Origin: Peribacillus alkalitolerans
GTDB lineage: Bacteria > Bacillota > Bacilli > Bacillales > DSM-1321
Reading direction: 5' to 3'
DNA length: 64,000 nt
NCBI RefSeq assembly: GCF_010882125.1
Contig: NZ_JAAGVZ010000013.1
Span: 1-64,000 of the forward strand
Part shown: positions 9,290 through 18,065 of the stretch, one piece after another
Layout: each line of letters begins with the position of its first letter
Numbering within the stretch: position 1 is the stretch's first letter
Program-made: the position numbers and the translations under genes
Notes under the pieces: generated by a model
Told to the model about the DNA's origin: nothing
What the model saw: the letters and a program-made list of their open reading frames with translations, nothing else
Database searches by the model: none

Positions 9290-9410
9290 AGGCTAGTTTA
9301 GCAGAGCCATTAATTAGAAAATGAATTGCTCAATTTCGAAAAATGTTGAATAATGTATATCATATGTCATGATAGGAATTTCTCATAAACTATTATGAAG
9401 GGAGTGTAAT

Positions 9411-10262
9411 ATGAAAAAACGTGCATTAAAGTGGGCAGTGGCTTGCTTATTTTTTCTAGTTTGTATAAACCTACTTGGATTTGTCTCGATCAAGTTAGTA
9501 AATGAAAATACAAGCGAAGAAAATAGATATATCAAAATAAAAAATGTGACCATCGTCATCCAAAATGACGGTAATTACGATGATGCTCTTTTGGATGAAA
9601 TCGAAAAGTACATCAAAACCGCGACAGAAGACGTTTTAGGGGCGATGAAGTCTTCTATTGCACCGAAAGAAAAGGCTACTATAGTCCTGAATAGCAGTAA
9701 AGCAGTACAGTATGTACCGCCAAGTTATGTTTCTATGTATTTATATGATCCAGACCAAATGTATTTAGAAGACTGGAATTTCCATGAAATGATGATTTAT
9801 AGTTTGTATCCTAAAATCAAGATGCGACCTTTTACTACGATTGGTCTAGGAAACTATCTTCATTATTTGCCTAATGAAGGCATTCAATACACAGCTCATG
9901 ATATGTGGATTATACATAAAAAGCATTTTAAAACTCCTGAATTCAATGAACTTATGACAAAAGATTGGTTTTTTTATGCCATAATCCGTGGGAATGAAGA
10001 CAGGGAGATTTACACAAAGAATCAAGCATCATATTGGAAAATCGCATCATTTAGTCTCTACTTAATAGAGCATTATGGACCTAAAAAATATCTCCAGTTA
10101 TTCAATCATCATACTGCCGAACTCAATATGGAAGCGGTATATGGTAAAACACTACATAATCTCCAAAAAGAGTGGGACCGTTATACAATTGAAATTGAAA
10201 CAACATGGCCAAAGAAATATGAAAATGATTTAGAAATGCACATCCAAAATTTATATGAATAG
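9411..10262 (+). CDS. Membrane-anchored protein, degenerate gluzincin-peptidase-like
   Basis: A 283-residue protein with one N-terminal membrane anchor (about residues 8-28) and an extracytoplasmic domain. The layout resembles a peptidase-MA-type gluzincin: where an HEXXH helix would sit there is NFHEMMIYSLYP, so the second zinc His is missing. A later segment (ASYWKIASFSLYLIEHYGPKKYLQLF) matches the helical region that follows the active site in that fold. It is probably catalytically dead. The next gene, 12 bp downstream, encodes a CPBP-family membrane protein, so the two may act together. The fold is my inference from motif layout. Confidence 0.6.
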   Translation: MKKRALKWAVACLFFLVCINLLGFVSIKLVNENTSEENRYIKIKNVTIVIQNDGNYDDALLDEIEKYIKTATEDVLGAMKSSIAPKEKATIVLNSSKAVQYVPPSYVSMYLYDPDQMYLEDWNFHEMMIYSLYPKIKMRPFTTIGLGNYLHYLPNEGIQYTAHDMWIIHKKHFKTPEFNELMTKDWFFYAIIRGNEDREIYTKNQASYWKIASFSLYLIEHYGPKKYLQLFNHHTAELNMEAVYGKTLHNLQKEWDRYTIEIETTWPKKYENDLEMHIQNLYE

Positions 10263-10274
10263 ACGGTATTTCCT

Positions 10275-11162
10275 ATGTTAACAGATCATTTGACAAAGCC
10301 AATCTCTCCCAAACTTTTTCTTGGCATGTTCCTAATTACCATCGGGGCGGAGATTACATTATATTTAAATCGGTATAGTTATTTCTTCAGTACAATTTAT
10401 GATGCAATAATGATCGTAGCTTTTTTTATTGGAATTAAACTGAATGATAGACTAAATTTGGAGGGAAATAAATCATCTTTTTCTGAGAAATTATTTCTTT
10501 TTTTTATGGTATCATCGATTTTTATTACAGGTAGCATTCTATCAGATCTGTATACCTCTAATTTATTCAAAGACTTCAATAATAGTTATATAGACTATGT
10601 GGAGAGCTATTCAGACTCCATTTCTATTATGGAGGATTCAGGATTGGAAAAATATCCTGGTGCAGAATCTGCTTCCATATTCGATACAATCGATTTAATT
10701 GGGTATGACTTATATACAGACCTTTTAGCAGGTTTAGAGGAAGTATGGAGGCTATCTTATATTATTTTTATTCTTTTATTGTGCAAATTTTTCTTCCCAA
10801 TCCAATGGAATAGTGGCAAAAGGGATCGATTCTTGCTTACATCAGTGTTTATGACCTCGATATTATTTGGAATGGGGCACGCCCTCTCCAGTGAAACAGA
10901 CTGGCAAATTACCATCGGGACCGTCGTCACATATTCAAATATGGGATTATTGTTCGCCTTACTTTTATTATGGTCTAGAAGCTTGTGGACTTGTGTGATT
11001 GTTCACTCGTTATATGATGTTACGGCCACCTTATCCTACCATTATGTGGAATATGCAGTTTTATATTATTTATTACTATCGATACTCGGAATGATAGTAA
11101 TTTCTGTAATTAAAAGATTAAAAGATAAAAATCAAGTTCCAACTGTAACCAAAGATGTATAG
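10275..11162 (+). CDS. CPBP-family intramembrane glutamic protease-like protein
   Basis: A 295-residue polytopic membrane protein. The three CPBP (Abi/Rce1) motifs are recognisable in its second half: an EE pair with nearby Arg (GLEEVWRLSY; spacing EExxR, not the usual EExxxR), FxxxH (FGMGHAL) and HxxxD (HSLYDV). Such proteins cleave membrane or prenylated substrates, and some act in bacteriocin self-immunity. It follows the degenerate-peptidase gene with a 12-bp gap and ends at a bidirectional terminator. A specific substrate cannot be given. Confidence 0.75.
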   Translation: MLTDHLTKPISPKLFLGMFLITIGAEITLYLNRYSYFFSTIYDAIMIVAFFIGIKLNDRLNLEGNKSSFSEKLFLFFMVSSIFITGSILSDLYTSNLFKDFNNSYIDYVESYSDSISIMEDSGLEKYPGAESASIFDTIDLIGYDLYTDLLAGLEEVWRLSYIIFILLLCKFFFPIQWNSGKRDRFLLTSVFMTSILFGMGHALSSETDWQITIGTVVTYSNMGLLFALLLLWSRSLWTCVIVHSLYDVTATLSYHYVEYAVLYYLLLSILGMIVISVIKRLKDKNQVPTVTKDV

Positions 11163-11174
11163 TAGTTTTATTAA

Positions 11175-11222
11175 AAAAGGGCGACTCGAACCGGTAATAA
11201 CGGTCATTCGAGTCACCCTTTT
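11175..11222. terminator. Bidirectional intrinsic terminator
   Basis: The stem AAGGGCGACTCGAA/TTCGAGTCACCCTT has A runs on the left and T runs on the right. It lies between two convergent genes. Confidence 0.85.
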
Positions 11223-11714
11223 TTATTTCTTTTTAATGGAATACACAATAAAACCAAAAACAGTTCCAAAAGTGATTAACAATAGTATCGGCAAAAACCA
11301 GCTACCTAATCCAACGGCCGATCCTTCAATTACTTGAATGATTTTCCATTGAATATATGAGAATAAAAAAATCATCCCATTTTTTAATGAATTTACTAAA
11401 AGTCTTCCAATTTTATATTGATTCTCAATATTTTCAGGTGTAAGATTCATATAGTTATAGGTGTGCGGAAATCGTTCGAGTATACTCAACCCAACCCAAA
11501 TTAGCATGCCAATAGCTGTCAGGATCCAAATGGTATGTTTTGAGCCCCAATCATCTGGTTTTCCATTCGCGCCAAAATGCGTCGGGATTATGTCAGGGAA
11601 TCCCATCCAATGTTGGGCAACATAAACAGCACTTCCAAGAAATGCGATGATGCCAAGACCATCAAACAGCATTTCGATTTTGGTTTTAGGTATTTTAAGT
11701 ACAGGCTTCTCCAA
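11223..11714 (-). CDS. DUF1648 membrane protein
   Basis: A 163-residue membrane protein with four likely helices. The N-terminal DUF1648 signature PTHFGANGKPDDWGSK is clear (about residues 44-59). This is the domain also found at the start of SdpI-type immunity/signalling proteins. Only the DUF1648 unit is recognisable here, so an immunity role should not be assumed. It is transcribed alone toward the bidirectional terminator it shares with the CPBP gene. Confidence 0.8.
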   Translation of the reverse strand: MEKPVLKIPKTKIEMLFDGLGIIAFLGSAVYVAQHWMGFPDIIPTHFGANGKPDDWGSKHTIWILTAIGMLIWVGLSILERFPHTYNYMNLTPENIENQYKIGRLLVNSLKNGMIFLFSYIQWKIIQVIEGSAVGLGSWFLPILLLITFGTVFGFIVYSIKKK

Positions 11715-11818
11715 TTTATGAACACCTCCATATTATGTTTTTATTAATATTATAAACGTATTGGGATAATTTTTGGGAAAATTTTCATTTTTTGTTAATG
11801 ATTTATCAGTGGAAATGG

Positions 11819-12505
11819 ATGATGACAGTGGAAAAAATTACAACCGTACTATTCGATTTAGATGGGACATTATTAGATAGAGAGCTTTCAATCATGAGTT
11901 TCATAAAAAATCAGTATGAAAGACTACATACCTTGTTTCCCTATGTGTCAAAAACGGAATACATAAAAACCTTCTTGGAATTGGATTGCAATGGTTTAGT
12001 GTGGAAAGACGTGGTTTATGCTGAAATGATCAAAAAATTCGAGATAAATGTTTCTGTTGAATTTTTACTAACTGACTACATAGCGGAGTTCAAAAACCAT
12101 TGTATCGCTTTTTCGCATTTACAACCTATGATCGAACAATTGAAAAAGAATTCAATTCGTGTAGGCATCATTACTAACGGGAGGGAGCAGTTTCAAAAAA
12201 GCTCCATACGTGCTTTAGGAATAGAAAATGATATAGAAACGATTGTCATCTCGGAGGCGGTTGGTATGAAAAAGCCTGACCTTGCCATCTTTGAATGGGC
12301 ATTGAAGGAAATGAATGTATCTGCTGAAGAATGTTTATATGTAGGAGATCACCCACTTCATGACATTTTCGCAGCAAAAAGTGCAGGGATGAAAACTGCT
12401 TGGAAAATCAATGGGTTGTGGGAATACGCAGAAGCGGATTATTGGATTCATGATTTAATGGAAATTCCCGAATTACTCGAATCAAAGAATCGGGTATCAA
12501 TTTAA
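11819..12505 (+). CDS. HAD-family hydrolase (subfamily IA phosphatase)
   Basis: A soluble phosphatase of the haloacid dehalogenase superfamily. Motif I DLDGTLLD lies near the N-terminus, motif II in GIITNG, motif III at the Lys of MKKPD, and motif IV is GDHPLHD. The frame is open further upstream, but the ATG pair at 11819/11822 suits the domain start. The weak GTGGA stretch (11809-11813) is the only nearby ribosome site. Its 228 residues suit a stand-alone HAD-IA enzyme with a helical cap. Substrate unknown. Confidence 0.88.
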   Translation: MMTVEKITTVLFDLDGTLLDRELSIMSFIKNQYERLHTLFPYVSKTEYIKTFLELDCNGLVWKDVVYAEMIKKFEINVSVEFLLTDYIAEFKNHCIAFSHLQPMIEQLKKNSIRVGIITNGREQFQKSSIRALGIENDIETIVISEAVGMKKPDLAIFEWALKEMNVSAEECLYVGDHPLHDIFAAKSAGMKTAWKINGLWEYAEADYWIHDLMEIPELLESKNRVSI

Positions 12506-12518
12506 TATTTTACAGTAA

Positions 12519-12566
12519 AAAGAATACGAATGAACTAGGTCCTCAGTTCATTCGTATTCTTTATTT
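12519..12566. terminator. Bidirectional intrinsic terminator
   Basis: A perfect 18-bp stem (AAAGAATACGAATGAACT and its complement) around an 8-nt loop separates convergent HAD and FNT genes. Confidence 0.9.
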
Positions 12567-12593
12567 AGAATGGCAAAACAATTCCGATACTAT

Positions 12594-13556
12594 CTAATCC
12601 TTCTCCAATAATTCATCATCAATATTTTCTTTAAAAGCAAAGGATAACAATAAGGATACTAATATACCCCCTCCAATCAAATTACCAATAGAAGCAGGAA
12701 TCATATTACGGAAGATGAATTCATACCAACTGAATTCAAATCCTTCAAGCACTGAAATACTGAAATACCCCATATTGGCCACTGCGTGCTGGAAATTCCC
12801 AGCTTCAAATATGATGACGGGCAGGAAGATTCCAAGTATTTTACCAGCTACATCACGGGCTGCAGTTGCTAGAACTGCTGCAATGCCAATTAACCAATTT
12901 GCAAGGATTCCTGAGAATAATTCCTGCACCCATCCCCAAGTTCCTCGATTATAAAATTGTGTTTTCTTTTCCATGAAATACAAGAGGCTTTTGTAAAAGG
13001 AAGCATCCAATGATCCTGATAGGTTTACGAGAAAACCTACAAATAATGCCCCAAGGAAATTCCCTATATAACAAACAGCCCAGAATTGTAAGATTTGTTT
13101 TGTTAACCTAAATTTATTGTGGAGGATATAGCTAGGCAAAAGAACGTTTATTTCAGTAAACAAAATCGACCCAGATAAAAAAATCATGGCGTAACCAGAG
13201 CCAAATCCAATTCCAGCCAATACATTAAAGTATCCAGCTGTTTTTACTTCTAAAGATAATAGGACTGAAGCCAAAGCTCCAATAGCAATAAACGAGCCTG
13301 CCATTAATGATAGGATAAACTGCGCAAGAATCGTCTTGTTTTGGGAATTCTCTCCTTCTTTTATAAAGGACTCAACGATTTGTTCTGGGAAGTAATATTG
13401 GCGTAGAGTAAAACTATTTTGGATAGGTTTTAGCTTTTTATCACTCAATGGCTCGCACTCCATTTTTAATCTTGTTTTCCCTAAAACAGATTTAATAAAC
13501 AGAGACTCAAAAAGAGTGAATCTACTTTGTAAAAAATAATTGAGAATATCAGACAT
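12594..13556 (-). CDS. Formate/nitrite transporter (FNT) family channel
   Basis: FNT proteins are pentameric channels for formate, nitrite or other small monovalent anions. The 320-residue product has six predicted helices. Family landmarks are the broken-helix Ω-loop region near FLSGSILFTE and the GNFQHAVANM segment. An N-terminal extension of roughly 50 residues precedes the usual start of the fold, so an internal ATG (MECEPLSDKK) is an alternative start. No metabolic partner gene adjoins it; it diverges from an HD-domain gene with a 42-bp gap. Confidence 0.88.
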   Translation of the reverse strand: MSDILNYFLQSRFTLFESLFIKSVLGKTRLKMECEPLSDKKLKPIQNSFTLRQYYFPEQIVESFIKEGENSQNKTILAQFILSLMAGSFIAIGALASVLLSLEVKTAGYFNVLAGIGFGSGYAMIFLSGSILFTEINVLLPSYILHNKFRLTKQILQFWAVCYIGNFLGALFVGFLVNLSGSLDASFYKSLLYFMEKKTQFYNRGTWGWVQELFSGILANWLIGIAAVLATAARDVAGKILGIFLPVIIFEAGNFQHAVANMGYFSISVLEGFEFSWYEFIFRNMIPASIGNLIGGGILVSLLLSFAFKENIDDELLEKD

Positions 13557-13598
13557 AAAATGTTACACTAAAAAACAATATTCTTAAGGAGGCAAGCT

Positions 13599-14111
13599 AT
13601 GAGAGATGTGACTTTACAACAAATAATCAATCATCATATCGCCCAAAAATACTTAAATCGTTCTGGGCTAGCGCACGCCATTGCTGTATCATATCATGCA
13701 TTTAAGCTTGCCAAACGACATGGAATAGACGTAGATTGTGCAGCAAAGGCAGGTCTACTTCATGATATCGGCCATTTCACATGGTATAAAAACGGGAAAT
13801 GGGATTATGAGCTATACAAGAAAAATGATATTCACCCAATAAAGGGAGCAGAGAGAGCCCATAAGTTATTGATAAGGCTTGGTGAAAATCCAGTAAAGGC
13901 AAGAACCATCTCTTTAGCAATCCTGTTTCATACAAATTCATTTTTACCATCAAATGATATTAAAAGGACTCCTTTACAACAAATTGTTAAATTAGCGGAT
14001 GAAAAAGATGAAGAAGAGGGAGGAAAACATCATTATAGAAAAATATCCAACGAAAGGGCCGCTTCTAGTTTAGGCAGATTGGATCAATGGATTGATGAGT
14101 TTTATAATTGA
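13599..14111 (+). CDS. HD-domain phosphohydrolase
   Basis: A 170-residue metal-dependent phosphohydrolase. The HD fold is shown by an upstream His in the SYHAFKLAKRHG helix, the HD dyad in GLLHDIGH (near residue 53), and later His residues in IHPIKGAERAHKLL and ILFHTNS. Nothing else is fused to the domain. An AAGGAGG site precedes the start. The substrate may be a nucleotide or nucleotide-derived signal, but the sequence gives no hint. It is followed by a terminator. Confidence 0.85.
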   Translation: MRDVTLQQIINHHIAQKYLNRSGLAHAIAVSYHAFKLAKRHGIDVDCAAKAGLLHDIGHFTWYKNGKWDYELYKKNDIHPIKGAERAHKLLIRLGENPVKARTISLAILFHTNSFLPSNDIKRTPLQQIVKLADEKDEEEGGKHHYRKISNERAASSLGRLDQWIDEFYN

Positions 14112-14113
14112 GA

Positions 14114-14142
14114 AAAATTCAAAAAAATATTTTGAATTTTTT
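14114..14142 (+). terminator. Intrinsic terminator after HD gene
   Basis: An AT-rich stem, AAAATTCAAA/TTTGAATTTT, with a following T run. Confidence 0.6.
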
Positions 14143-14241
14143 GTAAATATACTTGATACCTTCTTGTTATAGGAGTAAAATAACTCTAATTCATTACCAC
14201 TTTACAACATCACCCTTTAAAAGTATAGGGAACAAGGAGCC

Positions 14242-15336
14242 ATGTCTATGTATGACCATTCGATCTTAATAACTGAAAATCCTACAAAAAAACCAAAACC
14301 TTCTCATGAAAACCTGGTCTTCGGTAGAACATTCACAGACCATATGTTTATGATGGATTATACTGAAGGAATTGGTTGGCATGATCCACGGATCGTTCCT
14401 TATCAACCGATAACATTAGAACCGTCTTCAATGGCATTCCATTATGGGCAGACTGTATTTGAAGGCCTAAAAGCATATCGGAATAAAGAAGGAAGAGTTT
14501 TGTTATTTAGACCAGAACAAAACATGAAGCGGTTGAATTTATCTAATGAAAGATTATGTATTCCGGCAATTGATGAGGAATTTGCCCTCTTTGCTTTAAA
14601 AAAGCTGATTGATTTAGAAAAGGAATGGATTCCTACGGCTGAGGGTACTTCTCTTTACATACGTCCATTCATTATTGCAACCGAGCCGTTTTTAGGAGTT
14701 TCACCTTCGAAACATTACCAGTTCATTATCATTTTGTCCCCAGTAGGTGCTTACTATAAAGAAGGCATTAATCCGGTAAAAATTGCAGTGGAAGAAGAGT
14801 TTGTCCGATCAGTAAAGGGTGGGACAGGGACTGCTAAAACAGGTGGGAATTATTCTGCAAGCTTAAAGGCCCAGGAAGTTGCAACAAAAAAAGGATGTGC
14901 ACAAGTCCTATGGTTAGATGGTCTGGAGAAGAAGTATATTGAAGAAGTGGGAAGTATGAATGTATTCTTCAAAATTAATGGAGAAATCATCACTCCTGCA
15001 CTTAACGGTAGCATTTTGGCGGGAGTCACACGATCTTCCATCATCGATTTATTAGAACATTGGGGAATTCCTGTTACAGAGAAAAAGATTTCAATGGAAG
15101 AAATCAAGGAAGCCTATTCAAATGGATTGCTTGAAGAAGCATTTGGAACTGGGACAGCGGCAGTCATTTCTCCAATCGGAAGTTTCCATTGGCAAGACCA
15201 CGATATGATCATAAACAATGGTGAGACAGGAAAATTATCAAGAAAGTTGTTTGAGACACTAACTGGACTCCAAACCGGTAAATTGGAAGACACATTTGGT
15301 TGGGTAAGTGAAGTAAATGTTTTACAACGATCATAA
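14242..15336 (+). CDS. ilvE: Branched-chain amino acid aminotransferase
   Basis: A PLP enzyme (fold type IV) that interconverts Leu, Ile and Val with their 2-oxo acids. Its 364 residues are typical. Family landmarks are FHYGQTVFEGLKAYR near residue 70, YIRPF near residue 140, the catalytic-Lys neighbourhood TGTAKTGGNYSAS near residue 195, and the FGTGTAAVISPIG loop near residue 310. An AAGGAG site precedes the MSMYDHS start. It is a single-gene unit; I saw no T-box or other leader in the 130 bp upstream. Confidence 0.95.
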   Translation: MSMYDHSILITENPTKKPKPSHENLVFGRTFTDHMFMMDYTEGIGWHDPRIVPYQPITLEPSSMAFHYGQTVFEGLKAYRNKEGRVLLFRPEQNMKRLNLSNERLCIPAIDEEFALFALKKLIDLEKEWIPTAEGTSLYIRPFIIATEPFLGVSPSKHYQFIIILSPVGAYYKEGINPVKIAVEEEFVRSVKGGTGTAKTGGNYSASLKAQEVATKKGCAQVLWLDGLEKKYIEEVGSMNVFFKINGEIITPALNGSILAGVTRSSIIDLLEHWGIPVTEKKISMEEIKEAYSNGLLEEAFGTGTAAVISPIGSFHWQDHDMIINNGETGKLSRKLFETLTGLQTGKLEDTFGWVSEVNVLQRS

Positions 15337-15347
15337 TGTTAAGAAAG

Positions 15348-15381
15348 GTAAGAGGAGATTTATGCTCCTCTTACTTTTTTT
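15348..15381 (+). terminator. Intrinsic terminator after ilvE
   Basis: The 10-bp stem GTAAGAGGAG/CTCCTCTTAC is followed by seven T residues. Confidence 0.92.
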
Positions 15382-15462
15382 GCTGCACCTTTACTTAGAA
15401 AAATTGGTAACAGAGAATGATCCACAAAGGAAAGTATGAGTTTAACTACGCTTCTGCCATCT

Positions 15463-16323
15463 CTAATGCTCTCCAATCGACGAATTTTCTAACTTTTTTT
15501 CCCTCTTCATATAAAACGTCAGTGGCTGATCACTTCCTGTCATAAGCTTATAAATATATGAGGAGGTTAATTCATACCCACTTTCAATCTTTTCAACTAG
15601 ATGATTCGTTCTTTCAAAAAGAATAGATCGGAAATCATTCAATTGCATCATTATACGTTGGACCAATGCTTCTTGTTGATCTAGCCTTACCAGTACTTCT
15701 TTTGTGCCAACTTCTGATTGACCTAGCCTTACTAGTACTTCTTTTGTGCCAACTTCTTGTTGATCTAACCTTACTAGTACTTCTTTTGTGCTAACTTCTT
15801 GTTGATCCAACCTTTCAAGTACTTCTTTTGTCCGAATTTCCTGTTGATCCAGCTTTGCCGTCATTTCCTTTTGCTGTTCATTTAGTTCTCTATGCTCTAC
15901 CTGTACTTCATCGAACTTCTCAGCAATTTCAAGAGTTGCTTGACTCTGTACCTTAAGCTGCTCAATCATTGCTTGCTTCATGCTTTCTTCCTTAGCGACT
16001 AGTTCTTTCAATGCCTCTGTTTTTTCATCTATTGCTTTCATCCAAGTGATCATCATTTCGGCAAATTCATTTTGTGATTTCCCACTCTGCTTTAAATCAA
16101 TCAATTGGTTTGAAATATCATTCCAATTAGTAGTTTGTTCTTGCTCAATTTTGTCAAAGGAACGCGAAAAAGTTTGCATGATGTCTTGGACAGAATGATT
16201 GAATAATTCTTGTTCTTTCAGTAACTCTTGCAAATAATTCTTTCTGTCTTCCATTTGATTAGATGTTTTTATCTCTCCTGAGAATTTATAAACGTCTAAA
16301 TTACGATTAATGAAAAGTCCCAT
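15463..16323 (-). CDS. Coiled-coil protein with tandem 14-residue repeats
   Basis: The 286-residue product starts at the ATG at 16323 behind a strong GGGGAGGTG site; an open frame upstream of it is not coding. The middle is a long Glu/Gln/Lys-rich coiled coil. It includes four to five near-identical copies of LDQQEVxTKEVLVR (14 residues, 42 bp, about bases 15680-15830). The C-terminal domain (SGYELTSSYIYKLMTGSDQP) is not repetitive. I do not recognise the family. The N-terminus (MGLFINRNLDVYKFSG) recurs in hypothetical Bacillus proteins as far as I recall. The start region diverges from the adjacent phosphotransferase gene, so the two may share a promoter region. Confidence 0.8.
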   Translation of the reverse strand: MGLFINRNLDVYKFSGEIKTSNQMEDRKNYLQELLKEQELFNHSVQDIMQTFSRSFDKIEQEQTTNWNDISNQLIDLKQSGKSQNEFAEMMITWMKAIDEKTEALKELVAKEESMKQAMIEQLKVQSQATLEIAEKFDEVQVEHRELNEQQKEMTAKLDQQEIRTKEVLERLDQQEVSTKEVLVRLDQQEVGTKEVLVRLGQSEVGTKEVLVRLDQQEALVQRIMMQLNDFRSILFERTNHLVEKIESGYELTSSYIYKLMTGSDQPLTFYMKREKKLENSSIGEH

Positions 16324-16458
16324 GTTTTCACCTCCCCATAAGGAATTGATATATACTATGCTAATAGACAACATATTGGGAAAATTTCGCAAATTTATGC
16401 TTGTTGCTTGATTACTAATGTCATATAGTATGGTGAAAAGGCTTATCAGGAGGCAATC

Positions 16459-17250
16459 ATGGTGGAACCAATCATGAGCATTGAAATCCCAGATCCCATT
16501 AAGAAATTTTTTATAGAAATTCAAAGACTAGAATTCCCACGCCAAGGGTGGGCATCAGATGTAGCCATTGTTTATTCGAAAAAGGGTACGTTTGCGTTAA
16601 AGAGAACAAAGAAAGAAAAATACAATCTTTGGCTTAAAAAAGAAATTGAAGTAATGAACGAGCTCGCTCTCCATACTGACCTTCCCATTCCTAAGGTTTT
16701 CTTATCACATATAGATGATGAGCAGGTTTGGGCAGTATTGGAGTACTTCGAAGGAATAACTTTGCGAGAAGCACTAATGCGTACAAAGAACAAGGAAGTG
16801 AGACGGAACCTGATTTTCGAATTTGGGGCAACACTCAACAGAATCCATTCAGTAACCTGTCCCCCTGCATTAATCACTCCTTCCGATTGGCTGGAAGCTA
16901 AGCTTAATGAAGCAAAATATAACTTGATCACATATGGTACTGAAGGAACACTTGAATTATTGGATAAACTGATTAAACATAGGCCAGAACCAATTCAGCC
17001 ATGTCTGATTCATGGAGACTTCACAATCGATAATGTTCTAGTGGTAGACCAAAAAATCGTGGCTATCATTGATTGGAGCGGTGGAGGATATGGTGACCCG
17101 CGTTATGATGTAAGCCTTTCTGTCCGACAAAAAGAAGGAATCTTTGACCACAAGAATGATAGTGTTATTTTTTATGAAGGATATGGAGAAAAACTAATTA
17201 CGGAAGAAGAATATGATTACTTCGAAAATGGTCTTTATAACTTTTTCTAA
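16459..17250 (+). CDS. Aminoglycoside phosphotransferase-family kinase
   Basis: A protein-kinase-like small-molecule kinase (APH/choline kinase fold). Brenner's motif is in HGDFTIDNVL (near residue 184). The Mg-binding DWSGGGYGDPRYDV motif follows near residue 205, and the N-lobe has the ATP-binding region FALKRTKKEKYNLWLKKEIE. Its 263 residues match the family. The start follows an AGGAGG site. Similar chromosomal genes usually phosphorylate metabolites such as sugars or homoserine-like compounds, so a resistance role should not be assumed. Confidence 0.85.
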   Translation: MVEPIMSIEIPDPIKKFFIEIQRLEFPRQGWASDVAIVYSKKGTFALKRTKKEKYNLWLKKEIEVMNELALHTDLPIPKVFLSHIDDEQVWAVLEYFEGITLREALMRTKNKEVRRNLIFEFGATLNRIHSVTCPPALITPSDWLEAKLNEAKYNLITYGTEGTLELLDKLIKHRPEPIQPCLIHGDFTIDNVLVVDQKIVAIIDWSGGGYGDPRYDVSLSVRQKEGIFDHKNDSVIFYEGYGEKLITEEEYDYFENGLYNFF

Positions 17251-17327
17251 AAATTTTTTCTCACCCGTATCTAATTCCTCTCTGTTTTCGTTTAAATAGC
17301 AGAGGGATGAAAAAGGAGTGATGGTAG

Positions 17328-18038
17328 ATGGCTGGCAAAGCTATTCACCTACAAGTAATTAGTAACAAGGTAGAAATTGACGAGGAAACGAAATGGGATC
17401 CATATTTTTCGCGCATAAAGCAGTATTGTAGGTTTCTAACACAGAGCGTTTGGGATGGGGATGACCTTGCCCAAGAAACCTTAATTAAAGCATTGAACTC
17501 TTATCCTGAATCATCGGTCTGTCATTCTTTATTGCAAAAAATCGCCTATAATACTTGGATTGATATCACGAGGAAAAAGGCTAGGCAACAGGAAGAGCAA
17601 TTGACCGATCAATTACAGGACAAAACTTGGAATACACAAACTCAAGGAAATGAAGTGGTGGAGCATTTATTGGAAATATTGACTCCAAAGCAAGCGGTCG
17701 TTCTTGTATTAAAGGAAGCGTTTCTCTATAAAATCAAGGAAATTGCCGAAATCCTAAATACAACTGAAATGGCTGTCAAATCTACCCTCCATAGGGCTAA
17801 ACAAAGACTTCACTCCCATGGAAACGATTCGCTCACATCATCGAAGAAAGTCCATTTCATGAACGAAGAGGAGGAAAGGAAAATTAAAGAATTGTTCCTA
17901 TCAGCCATCTCCTCCGATGATCCATCGGTGTTATTAATCGCCATTCCGTTGTTCCCAAGTTTATCGAGCCTTGCTACGGAACCAGTCCAAAACAAAAACA
18001 AGTTTACTTCCTTCTCATCTCTCTATTTGGCTGCATAG
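17328..18038 (+). CDS. ECF-like RNA polymerase sigma factor
   Basis: A group 4 sigma-70 family factor. Region 2 is at about residues 25-80 (WDGDDLAQETLIKAL, then KIAYNTWIDITRKKAR). Region 4 is near residues 110-160 (YKIKEIAEILNTTEMAVKSTLHRAKQRL, a helix-turn-helix). A tail of about 75 residues with no obvious domain follows region 4, longer than in minimal ECF factors. No anti-sigma gene with a transmembrane segment adjoins it; instead clpP starts 27 bp downstream. Control could therefore come through the C-terminal tail or proteolysis, but that is inference. Confidence 0.82.
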   Translation: MAGKAIHLQVISNKVEIDEETKWDPYFSRIKQYCRFLTQSVWDGDDLAQETLIKALNSYPESSVCHSLLQKIAYNTWIDITRKKARQQEEQLTDQLQDKTWNTQTQGNEVVEHLLEILTPKQAVVLVLKEAFLYKIKEIAEILNTTEMAVKSTLHRAKQRLHSHGNDSLTSSKKVHFMNEEEERKIKELFLSAISSDDPSVLLIAIPLFPSLSSLATEPVQNKNKFTSFSSLYLAA

Positions 18039-18065
18039 CCGCGAATTATGAAGGAGGACAAAACA

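Noticed and set aside
9075-9324. Three overlapping ORFs of 63-73 residues
   Set aside because: They lie across the GC-rich dispersed element in different frames with no ribosome sites; the codon content follows the repeat, not a protein.
14143-14241. T-box or riboswitch before ilvE
   Set aside because: No specifier-loop or T-box consensus (GGGTGGTACCGCG type) is present in the short upstream gap.
16324-16524. Longer N-terminus for the coiled-coil protein
   Set aside because: The strong GGGGAGGTG site marks the ATG at 16323, and the extension overlaps the start of the divergent phosphotransferase gene.
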